From M55B157 sp964626275 (GTDB taxonomy: Bacteria > Actinomycetota > Actinomycetes > S36-B12): a stretch of 20,349 nt of DNA. The notes under the pieces are model-generated. The model saw only the letters and a program-made list of their open reading frames with translations, did no database searches and had not been told where the DNA came from. Of this stretch, positions 14,170 through 20,349 are shown piece after piece; the first letter of the stretch is position 1, and the number at the start of each line of letters is the position of its first letter. The position numbers and the translations under genes are program-made. The DNA is taken from contig CAZVCZ010000020.1 in assembly GCA_964626275.1 (NCBI GenBank), positions 1 through 20,349 on the forward strand, in the 5' to 3' direction.

Positions 14170-14715
14170 ATGAAGCCCGTCGACGTCGTGGGCGTGCGTG
14201 TCGAAATGCCCTCCCAGCAGCCGATCGTTCTCTTGCGCGAGCACGATGGCGATCGCTACCTCCCCATCTGGATCGGGGCCGTCGAGGCGACGGCGATCGC
14301 CATGGCCCAGCAGGGAGTCGTGCCCGACCGCCCTCTCACCCACGATCTGCTCCGTGATGTCATCGAGGCGCACGGTTCCGCGCTGAGCGAAGTCCACATC
14401 ACCAACCTCGACGAGGGGGTCTTCTTCGCCGATCTCGTCTTCGCCTCGGGCCTGTCCGTGGGCGCCCGGCCATCGGACGCGATCGCCCTCGCGCTGCGAA
14501 CCGGCTCTCCGGTCCTCGTGTCGGAGGGCGTGCTCGATGAAGCCGCGGTGGAGTTGCCCGATGAGAGTCCGGATGAGAACACCGAGGTGGAGCGGTTCCG
14601 CGAGTTCTTGGATCAGATCTCCCCGGAGGATTTCGGTATCTCATCGGAGGGCGGGGAACCGGGGGCCTCGGAGGATTCCGGCGAGTCACCAGAGGAGCCC
14701 GGCGGGTCGCGTTGA
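14170..14715 (+). CDS. Bifunctional nuclease (DUF151/BFN) domain protein
   Basis: A 181-residue protein. Residues 1-130 form the BFN domain, seen in VDVVGVRVEMPSQQPIVLLRE, the YLPIWIGAVEATAIA block and GARPSDAIALALRTG, all typical of the family. Plant members have DNase/RNase activity, and M. tuberculosis Rv1829 is the positional equivalent (MerR-BFN-MerR order). Bacterial function is largely unproven. The C-terminal 50 residues are very acidic and rich in Glu, Ser, Pro and Gly, probably disordered. The start is fixed by the -10 box 6 nt upstream. The stop codon lies inside the -35 element of the next gene. Confidence 0.88.
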   Translation: MKPVDVVGVRVEMPSQQPIVLLREHDGDRYLPIWIGAVEATAIAMAQQGVVPDRPLTHDLLRDVIEAHGSALSEVHITNLDEGVFFADLVFASGLSVGARPSDAIALALRTGSPVLVSEGVLDEAAVELPDESPDENTEVERFREFLDQISPEDFGISSEGGEPGASEDSGESPEEPGGSR

Positions 14716-14740
14716 CGGCCGGTGCACCCACCCGTACGGT
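14712..14740 (+). promoter_or_regulatory. Housekeeping-sigma-type promoter for the second MerR gene
   Basis: TTGACG (14712-14717), a 17-nt spacer and TACGGT (14735-14740) form the best -35/-10 pair in the window. The predicted RNA start near 14747 leaves a leader of about 70 nt ending in the ribosome site GAAAGGGGAG (14803-14812). The -35 overlaps the stop codon of the preceding gene. Confidence 0.65.
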
Positions 14741-14817
14741 GATCACCCGGGATCGATGACGCGGAGGCACATCCTCGCGTCTACCTCGCTCCCTCAAGGA
14801 CCGAAAGGGGAGCCGCG

Positions 14818-15432
14818 GTGGATCGGAACAGCCCGACCGGCGTGCCCACGACTGGCACGCAGTTCGACCCCGCGGACCTGCCGCTCACCGTCGACCAGTC
14901 TGCACTGTTCGATGACGCGCAGTTGCGCCCGGAATCCCTTCACCTCGGCTACCGCGGTCCGGTGGCGTGCGCCGCAGCGGGGATCAGCTATCGCCAGCTC
15001 GACTACTGGGCCCGCACCGGTCTGGTGGAGCCCAGTATCCGACCGGCATCGGGCTCGGGCACCCAGCGGCTGTATTCCTTCCGCGACATCCTGATCCTGC
15101 GGATCGTCAAGCGACTCATCGACACAGGGGTGTCGCTTCCCAATATTCGAGCGGCAGTGGGACACCTGGCGACCCGTGGAGGCGAAGACCTATCCCGGAT
15201 CACGCTAATGAGCGACGGGGCGTCGATCTACGAGTGCCGGTCCTCCGACGAGGTCATCGATCTCGTGCGTGGTGGACAGGGCGTCTTCGGCATCGCGATC
15301 GGCCGCGTGTGGCACGAGGTCGAAGGCACTCTCGCCGAACTCCCGGGTGAGCGTGCCGACGGCACGCTGGCTCACGACGCGGAGTCCGACGAGCTGGCGG
15401 CGCGGCGGGCTGCTCGCTCCCAGGCAGGCTGA
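14818..15432 (+). CDS. MerR-family transcriptional regulator, Rv1830 type
   Basis: A 204-residue DNA-binding protein. After a poorly conserved 40-residue lead, the MerR helix-turn-helix spans about 45-115: YRGPVACAAAGISYRQLDYW, ARTGLVEPSIRPASGSGTQR, LYSFRDILILRIVKRLIDTG. The C-terminal half (about 120-185) is a small effector-like domain without recognised ligand residues. Gene order ftsR-BFN-MerR-gcvP matches the mycobacterial Rv1828-Rv1829-Rv1830...gcvB block. This protein is distinct from the FtsR-type one upstream. The GTG start is preceded by GAAAGGGGAG at 5 nt. It has its own promoter overlapping the previous gene. Its stop abuts the probable -10 box of the glycine riboswitch transcript. 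Its target is unknown; the next gene, gcvP, is one candidate. Confidence 0.88.
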   Translation: MDRNSPTGVPTTGTQFDPADLPLTVDQSALFDDAQLRPESLHLGYRGPVACAAAGISYRQLDYWARTGLVEPSIRPASGSGTQRLYSFRDILILRIVKRLIDTGVSLPNIRAAVGHLATRGGEDLSRITLMSDGASIYECRSSDEVIDLVRGGQGVFGIAIGRVWHEVEGTLAELPGERADGTLAHDAESDELAARRAARSQAG

Positions 15433-15438
15433 TAGTCT
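15433..15438 (+). promoter_or_regulatory. Candidate -10 box for the gcvP riboswitch transcript
   Basis: TAGTCT directly follows the MerR stop codon and would start RNA near 15445, about 11 nt before the first riboswitch stem. This matches the T-A-N-N-N-T boxes elsewhere in the window. No clear -35 is present at 16-18 nt. Confidence 0.5.
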
Positions 15439-15455
15439 TCGCGACAGCTGATCGA

Positions 15456-15639
15456 TCCCCTGCGGGAGAGCGTCGGATCCTCGGATTCGGCCGCCGAAGG
15501 AGCAACCGCCCCGGAAACTCTCAGGCACCCGAACCGTGGGGGAGAGGCGACTCTGGAAAGCGAACCAACAGGTTCCACCGACGGTGCAAGCCCCACGGGG
15601 TGAAGCTCTCAGGTCGTGGTGACACGAAGCCAGAGGGGG
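15456..15639 (+). ncRNA. Tandem glycine riboswitch controlling gcvP
   Basis: Two adjacent glycine aptamers. Aptamer 1 has GGGAGAG (15464-15470), the core GCCGAAGGAGCAA (15493-15505) and CTCTCAGGCA (15518-15527). GAGAG pairs with CTCTC, and TCCCC (15456-15460) can close it with GGGGA (15539-15543). Aptamer 2 has the core ACCGACGGTGCAAG (15577-15590) and GAAGCTCTCAGG (15602-15613), and is closed by CTCTGG (15551-15556) with CCAGAG (15630-15635). The order and wording match glycine riboswitches before actinobacterial gcv genes. The aptamer 2 helix GAAAG/CTCTC contains one A-C mismatch where GAGAG is usual. High glycine is expected to raise gcvP expression and so drive glycine breakdown. Confidence 0.95.
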
Positions 15640-15694
15640 CCGGCGGACGACCGCCCGGTCTCCGCTGTGCCCAGTCGGCCACGCCCCCGTGCGT

Positions 15695-15710
15695 GCCCCA
15701 GTGAAGGGGT
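15695..15710 (+). promoter_or_regulatory. Hairpin that could hide the gcvP ribosome site
   Basis: CCCC (15696-15699) can pair with GGGG (15706-15709) around the loop AGTGAA, extendable by a G-U pair. The 3' arm is the Shine-Dalgarno GAAGGGG, 5 nt before the gcvP ATG. GGGGG at the riboswitch 3' end (15635-15639) and CCCCC at 15684-15688 offer alternative partners. No T-run terminator is seen, so translational switching is the simpler model. Confidence 0.45.
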
Positions 15711-15714
15711 CCGG

Positions 15715-18621
15715 ATGTCTGATCACTCCCGCAGCGACTTCGCCCGTCGTCACATCGGCCCGGATGAGCGATCAGCGGATCTGATGCTGTCGGCCCTCGA
15801 GGTGACACAGCGTGATGACCTTTGGCCGCAGATCATCCCGGCCTCGATCCGACGTCTCGAGCCGATGAGCATCCCCGAGCCTGTGGGTGAGGTCGAGGCG
15901 CTCGATGAGCTACGCCGTCTCGCGGGAATGAACACGCCCGCGGTTTCGATGATCGGGATGGGCTACCACGACACCCACACTCCCGCAGTGATCGTGCGCA
16001 ACGTGCTGGAGAACCCCGGCTGGTACACCGCCTACACCCCCTATCAGCCGGAGATCTCCCAGGGCCGACTCGAGGTCCTGCTCGCTTTCCAGACGATGAT
16101 CGAGGATCTCACCGGACTGCCGGTGGCGGGCGCGTCGCTGCTCGATGAGCCCACAGCCGTCGCCGAGGCGATGTCTCTCATGAGTAGGGTGACCAAAGAC
16201 GATCGATCGACCTTCGTGATCGATGCCGATACCCATCCGCAGACCCTTGCCGTGGTGCAGACGCGCGCGGAACCCCTCGGCATCGTTGTCCAGGTAGCCG
16301 ACCTGTCCGAGGGGCTGCAGGCAGTGTCCGATGATGCGTTCGGTCTGCTGGTGAGCTATCCCGGTTCGTCGGGTCGCATTACGGATCCCCGGCCCCTGAT
16401 CGAGGAAGCCAAGGCGCGGAATATCCACGTCGCGATGACCTCGGATCTGCTTGCGCTGACATTGCTCACGCCCCCCGGTGAGATGGGCGCCGACATCGTC
16501 GTGGGTTCTGCCCAGCGATTCGGCGTCCCCATGGCCTGCGGTGGGCCGCACGCGGGATTCATGAGCGTGCGTGCCGGCTGGGAACGTCACATGCCCGGAC
16601 GCCTGGTGGGAGTCAGCGTCGACTCTCACGGCGATCCGGCCTATCGACTGGCGCTCCAGACGAGAGAGCAGCACATCCGTCGGGAGAAGGCGACGAGCAA
16701 TATCTGCACCGCGCAGGTACTCCTTGCCGTCGTATCGGCGCTTTACGCGGCCTACCACGGACCACGCGGACTGGTGGATATCGCGCAGCGAGTCCACGGT
16801 CATGCGAGCAGAATCTCGACGGCGATGGAAGGTCTCGGTCTTCGCGTCACGCACGGCGAGTTCTTCGACACCGTACGCATCGAGACGCCCGGCTCGGCTG
16901 ATCGTGTTGTCGCTGCAGCGGCCGAACGGGGAATCGACATTCGCCGGGTCGATGCCGACACCGTGAGCGTCACCACCGATGAGGTCACGACAGCATCGCA
17001 TGTCGACACCCTGATCTCCGCGGTAGCAGAAGCGATGAATGTGGACGCAGATGTCCACAGGACGACGGAGGCCGGCACCTTCCGCTTGCCCGCGAGCCTG
17101 GTGCGCACCAGTCCCTTCCTGTCCCACCCCATCTTCAACGACCATCATTCCGAGACGTCGATGATGCGGTACCTACGTCGTCTTGCTGATCGTGATCTCG
17201 CGCTCGATCGCACGATGATCCCGCTCGGGTCGTGCACGATGAAGCTCAATGCGGCGACGGAGATGGCGGCGATCACCTGGCCTGAATTCGCCAAGATCCA
17301 TCCCTTCGCCCCCGGGGACAACATGGCGGGATACGCACGCATGATCGCGGACCTCGAGGGATGGCTCGCGGAGATCACCGGATATGCGGCCGTGTCGATT
17401 CAGCCGAATGCGGGCTCCCAGGGTGAGTTCGCCGGACTGCTCGCGATTCGCGGGTACCACCGCTCGCGGGGGGATGAGCAGCGCACCGTCTGCCTGATCC
17501 CCTCGAGTGCGCACGGCACGAACGCGGCGAGCGCGGTCATGGCCGGCATGCGTGTGGTCGTTGTGCCGTGCGATGACCAGGGCAACGTCGATGTCGCGGC
17601 CCTGCGATCACTCGTGGCAGAGCACGCCGACGAACTCGCCGCGCTCATGATCACGTATCCGTCGACCCACGGTGTGTTCGAGGAAGCCGTGGTCGAGATC
17701 TGCGAGATCGTGCACAGCGCGGGTGGTCAGGTCTATGTCGATGGTGCCAATCTCAACGCACTGGTAGGGCTCGCTGCCCCCGGCGCCTTCGGCGCAGACG
17801 TCTCGCACCTGAACCTGCACAAGACCTTCTGCATTCCCCATGGAGGTGGCGGTCCCGGAGTGGGGCCCGTCGGTGTCGCAGCCCATCTCGTTCCGTTCCT
17901 GCCTCGCCATCCGCTGGCGCCTCAAGGTGACATCGCGGAGACTGTGGAGACCGTCGCGACCGCGGCCGATATCCCGGTGGGCCCGGTGAGTGGCGCTCCC
18001 TGGGGGAGTGCGGGGATCTTGCCGATTCCCTGGGCGTATGTCCGGATGATGGGTGGACAGGGTCTCACCCGCGCGACCGAGCAGGCGATCATCTCGGCGA
18101 ACTACGTGGCCAAGCGACTCGAGGGCGCCTACCCGGTGTTGTACACGGGTGCCCATGGTCGAGTCGCGCATGAGTGCATCATCGATCTGCGGGGCGTCAC
18201 GAAGTCTACGGGTGTCACCGTGGATGACGTCGCGAAGCGGCTGATCGACTATGGCTTCCACGCCCCGACCATGTCGTTCCCCGTGGCCGGCACGCTGATG
18301 ATCGAACCGACGGAGAGCGAAGACCTGCGCGAACTCGACCGTTTCATCGACGCGATGCTGGCGATCCGCCAGGAGATCGCACGGGTCGAGGCGGGGGAGT
18401 GGACCGCCGAGGATTCGCCGCTGCGTGCAGCACCCCACACTGTTGCCACGTTCATGGGGGAGTGGGACCACCCCTACACCCGTGAAGAAGCGGCCTTCCC
18501 CGTGGCGTCGCTGCGGCAGGACCGGTACTGGCCACCGGTAGGCCGCATCGACGGGGCATTCGGGGATCGCAATCTGGTCTGCTCGTGTCCGGCACCGGAG
18601 AGTTTCGCTACCTCATCTTGA
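15715..18621 (+). CDS. gcvP: Glycine dehydrogenase (decarboxylating), glycine cleavage P protein
   Basis: The pyridoxal-phosphate enzyme that decarboxylates glycine and passes the aminomethyl group to the lipoyl arm of GcvH. The 968-residue product is the single-chain form, with both halves fused, as in E. coli and mycobacterial GcvB (about 950). It starts FARRHIGPDE, has GMGYHDTHTPAVIVRNVLEN and YTPYQPEISQGRLEVLLAFQ in the N-terminal half. The C-terminal half has IPLGSCTMKLNAATEM, SAHGTNAASAVMAGM, and the cofactor lysine Lys703 in NLHKTFCIPHGGGGPG. The ATG at 15715 is preceded by GAAGGGG at 5 nt. An upstream in-frame start at 15616 would begin inside the riboswitch and is rejected. Expression is probably controlled by the glycine riboswitch. 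Confidence 0.97.
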   Translation: MSDHSRSDFARRHIGPDERSADLMLSALEVTQRDDLWPQIIPASIRRLEPMSIPEPVGEVEALDELRRLAGMNTPAVSMIGMGYHDTHTPAVIVRNVLENPGWYTAYTPYQPEISQGRLEVLLAFQTMIEDLTGLPVAGASLLDEPTAVAEAMSLMSRVTKDDRSTFVIDADTHPQTLAVVQTRAEPLGIVVQVADLSEGLQAVSDDAFGLLVSYPGSSGRITDPRPLIEEAKARNIHVAMTSDLLALTLLTPPGEMGADIVVGSAQRFGVPMACGGPHAGFMSVRAGWERHMPGRLVGVSVDSHGDPAYRLALQTREQHIRREKATSNICTAQVLLAVVSALYAAYHGPRGLVDIAQRVHGHASRISTAMEGLGLRVTHGEFFDTVRIETPGSADRVVAAAAERGIDIRRVDADTVSVTTDEVTTASHVDTLISAVAEAMNVDADVHRTTEAGTFRLPASLVRTSPFLSHPIFNDHHSETSMMRYLRRLADRDLALDRTMIPLGSCTMKLNAATEMAAITWPEFAKIHPFAPGDNMAGYARMIADLEGWLAEITGYAAVSIQPNAGSQGEFAGLLAIRGYHRSRGDEQRTVCLIPSSAHGTNAASAVMAGMRVVVVPCDDQGNVDVAALRSLVAEHADELAALMITYPSTHGVFEEAVVEICEIVHSAGGQVYVDGANLNALVGLAAPGAFGADVSHLNLHKTFCIPHGGGGPGVGPVGVAAHLVPFLPRHPLAPQGDIAETVETVATAADIPVGPVSGAPWGSAGILPIPWAYVRMMGGQGLTRATEQAIISANYVAKRLEGAYPVLYTGAHGRVAHECIIDLRGVTKSTGVTVDDVAKRLIDYGFHAPTMSFPVAGTLMIEPTESEDLRELDRFIDAMLAIRQEIARVEAGEWTAEDSPLRAAPHTVATFMGEWDHPYTREEAAFPVASLRQDRYWPPVGRIDGAFGDRNLVCSCPAPESFATSS

Positions 18622-18632
18622 CCGTGATCCTC

Positions 18633-18638
18633 TAGGTT
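18633..18638 (+). promoter_or_regulatory. Candidate -10 box for the antiporter gene
   Basis: TAGGTT lies 9 nt before the ATG at 18648, which would give a leader of only about 2-3 nt. There is no ribosome site in the 26-nt gap after gcvP. TTGACC at 18618-18623 is too close (9 nt) to be its -35. Confidence 0.4.
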
Positions 18639-18647
18639 CGTCTCATC

Positions 18648-20201
18648 ATGGAGATCACCGAGGGCCTGCTCGCCGGAGCCGTCATCGCAGTCGCGGTGGC
18701 TGCCTTCGCTCGACACCGGGGCTGGGGGATCGCCCTGCCCGTGCTGCTCGTGGGCATCCTGATCGGGATTCTGCCGTTCGGGCCGCAGGCACCGAATAAT
18801 GCCGAGGAACTGTTCCTCATCATCCTCGCCCCACTGGTCTTCGGCGAGGCACTCTCGGCGTCATACCGGGACCTGCGGAAGGTGGGCCGACCGATCCTCG
18901 CGTTGGCCGTCGGACTCGTCGTTGTGGGCTCCCTCGCCGTGGGCTACGTCGCGACCCTCATCGTGCCGAACCTGCCGTGGGCGGTGGCGTTGGCCCTGGG
19001 TGCGATCTTGGCTCCGACGGATGCGGTGTCCGTCGCCGCGGTGGCCAAGCGCGCCGGACTCCCCAGGCGCGTGGTGCATGTGCTGGAGGGGGAGAGCCTG
19101 GTCAACGACGGCACCGGACTGACCCTTCTGCGAGTCGCTCTCGTCCTTGCCGCTGCCGGCAGCGTCACCGCCACCGAAGTCGTGAGTGTTCTGGCGCTGT
19201 CGGTGCTCGGGGGTGTCTTCGTGGGAGTTCTCATCGGCGTGCTCCTGGTCTGGTTGATTCGCAAGTCCACCGACCCGCTTGTCGCGAATGCGGCGATCCT
19301 GCTGGCACCCTTCCCGGGCTATTTCCTCGCCGAGGCCATCGAGGGGTCCGGCATCCTGGCTGTGGTCGTGGCCGCGTTGATCGCCGCACATGGCATGACC
19401 ACGGATGCGGGCTTCCGCGGACGACCAGCCTCCGTCGCGGCGTGGCAGCAGATCAGTTTCATCCTGCAGGCCTTCGCCTTCTTCCTCATCGGGCTTGAAC
19501 TGCCCTCGACCCTGATGAACATCAGAGGGGATCAATGGGCGATCCTGCCCTGGCTCATCCTCGGTGTGCTCGCCACGTTGATCGTCACTCGCACTGTTTT
19601 CGTCGCCGGCATGGCGCTGTTCCATCGCGGGAATGGGATCTCCCGTCGCGGCTGGGTGGTCGTGGCCTGGGCGGGTGCACGCGGACCCGTCTCCGGGTTA
19701 GCGGCGTTCACGCTGCCATTCCTGTTGGAGACCGGAGTCGGGTTGCCCGATCGAAATCTGCTGCTGGCCACCACGCTGTCGGTCATCGTGATCACGCTAC
19801 TTCTTTCGCCAACCCTCGCGCCGCTGGCCCGTCGACTCGGCTTGAATTCCGAGGAGGGCGAGGGCGAGCAGCGCCAACTGCGCCAAGCGCTTGCTGCCGC
19901 AGCCCTGCAGCGACTGGGGGAGTTGTCGGAGGATGCGTCCCAATTCGAGGATGACCTGCCGGAGGCAATGGTGGAGGAGCTCCGGGACGCCTATGAACAG
20001 CAGATGAAGTCACTTTCCCACGGCGGGGAGCAATCACGTGGCGATGAGGCAATGCGGCGGCGTCTTCTTCTGGAGATCATCCACGCGCAACAGGAGGAAT
20101 TGGTGAGGTGGCGGGACGCGAGAACGGTGTCCGATTCTGTCATCCGCAGTCTCCAGCATGAATTGGATCTGCAGCGAACCTCGATTAAGGCTCGGTCATG
20201 A
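18648..20201 (+). CDS. Na+/H+ antiporter, CPA1 (NhaP/NHE) family
   Basis: A 517-residue cation:proton antiporter of the inner membrane. About 12 hydrophobic helices cover residues 5-395. The CPA1 landmarks are present: FGEALSASYRDL (65-76), APTDAVSVAAVAKRAGLP (122-139) with ion-binding-region Asp125, GESLVNDGTGL (148-158) with the Asn153-Asp154 pair, and GARGPVSGLAAF near the end of the membrane part. The last 115 or so residues are soluble, highly charged and probably coiled-coil, rich in Glu, Gln and Arg, and may be regulatory. Whether it moves Na+ or K+ cannot be read from the sequence. The next gene starts in an ATGA overlap with its stop, so the two may be co-translated. Confidence 0.92.
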   Translation: MEITEGLLAGAVIAVAVAAFARHRGWGIALPVLLVGILIGILPFGPQAPNNAEELFLIILAPLVFGEALSASYRDLRKVGRPILALAVGLVVVGSLAVGYVATLIVPNLPWAVALALGAILAPTDAVSVAAVAKRAGLPRRVVHVLEGESLVNDGTGLTLLRVALVLAAAGSVTATEVVSVLALSVLGGVFVGVLIGVLLVWLIRKSTDPLVANAAILLAPFPGYFLAEAIEGSGILAVVVAALIAAHGMTTDAGFRGRPASVAAWQQISFILQAFAFFLIGLELPSTLMNIRGDQWAILPWLILGVLATLIVTRTVFVAGMALFHRGNGISRRGWVVVAWAGARGPVSGLAAFTLPFLLETGVGLPDRNLLLATTLSVIVITLLLSPTLAPLARRLGLNSEEGEGEQRQLRQALAAAALQRLGELSEDASQFEDDLPEAMVEELRDAYEQQMKSLSHGGEQSRGDEAMRRRLLLEIIHAQQEELVRWRDARTVSDSVIRSLQHELDLQRTSIKARS

Positions 20202-20349
20202 CGACGCTGGAGATCGCGGGTGCTTGCCCGCATGACTGCCCGGATACCTGCGCGATGGTCACGACGGTCGTGGACGGTCGAGCAACCGCTGTTCGCGGAG
20301 ATCCCGATCATCCGGTGACCCAGGGCTTCCTGTGCGCGAAGGTCAACCG
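20198..20349 (+). CDS. Molybdopterin oxidoreductase, N-terminal fragment (cut by window end)
   Basis: Only the first 50 residues are present. They carry the N-terminal [4Fe-4S] domain motif of molybdopterin oxidoreductases: Cys10-x3-Cys14-x3-Cys18 in ACPHDCPDTC, then VRGDPDHPVTQGFLCAKV with Cys46. This is typical of the family that includes formate dehydrogenases, nitrate reductases and many uncharacterised actinobacterial enzymes. The domain binds an iron-sulfur cluster that passes electrons to the molybdenum cofactor. No twin-arginine signal precedes the cysteines, so the enzyme is probably cytoplasmic. The ATG at 20198 overlaps the antiporter stop by 4 nt. The substrate cannot be told from this fragment. 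Confidence 0.85.
   Translation, partial: MTTLEIAGACPHDCPDTCAMVTTVVDGRATAVRGDPDHPVTQGFLCAKVN

Noticed and set aside
14756..14817. Possible leader peptide starting at ATG 14756 before the second MerR gene
   Set aside because: The frame has no ribosome site, does not stop before the MerR start, and runs on out of frame through the MerR gene.
13403..15432. The two MerR proteins as metal or drug sensors
   Set aside because: The FtsR-type protein has no cysteines and the other only two, without a metal-ligand pattern. Both fit the Rv1828/Rv1830 groups, and no efflux or detoxification gene is divergent from them.
15910..17148. 412-codon minus-strand open frame inside gcvP
   Set aside because: Antisense to the conserved N-terminal half of gcvP. 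No domain or promoter is evident, and the composition is that of a shadow frame.

Overview
The window is gene-dense, GC-rich DNA from an actinobacterium. GTG starts are common, stop and start codons often overlap, and almost every gene has a recognisable actinobacterial counterpart. Gene order also fits: it combines blocks that lie apart in Mycobacterium tuberculosis, namely fabG1-inhA-Rv1486c-Rv1487-Rv1488, serB2-Rv3041c, and pgsA2...gcvH-garA-Rv1828-Rv1829-Rv1830...gcvB (known synteny, recalled and not searched). The genus cannot be told from the sequence. InhA-type reductase alone does not imply mycolic acids.

Region 1 (1-2291, + strand): a fatty-acid elongation pair, fabG (ketoacyl reductase) and inhA/fabI (enoyl reductase), followed by a SixA-like histidine phosphatase overlapping inhA by 4 nt. 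Region 2 (2288-4438, - strand): a conserved hypothetical gene and serB (phosphoserine phosphatase). serB meets the histidine phosphatase tail to tail, with the two stop codons sharing CTAG. Serine made by SerB is the precursor of glycine, which the glycine cleavage genes at the other end of the window consume.

Region 3 (4439-12474, + strand): a divergent promoter, a soluble ABC ATPase, an NfeD/SPFH membrane-scaffold pair, an iron-sulfur photolyase, a TauE/SafE permease, a SpoU RNA methyltransferase, a second histidine phosphatase, a lipoprotein with a full set of PHM/DBH-type copper ligands, and a CDP-alcohol phosphatidyltransferase. Region 4 (12516-18621, + strand): gcvH, a GarA/OdhI-type FHA protein with an added zinc ribbon, a FtsR-type MerR regulator, a bifunctional-nuclease-domain protein, a second MerR regulator, a tandem glycine riboswitch and a full-length gcvP. 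Region 5 (18648-20349): a CPA1 Na+/H+ antiporter overlapping the start of a molybdopterin oxidoreductase cut by the window edge.

The most striking regulatory pattern is a T-A-N-N-N-T -10 box placed exactly 6 nt before the start codon in five genes (4438-, 5297, 9853, 10558, 14170). This is the arrangement expected of leaderless mRNAs, and it also fixes several start codons. The most unusual protein is the PHM-like copper lipoprotein. No insertion sequences, CRISPR arrays, tRNAs or rRNAs were seen, and no wholly new multi-gene system is evident.
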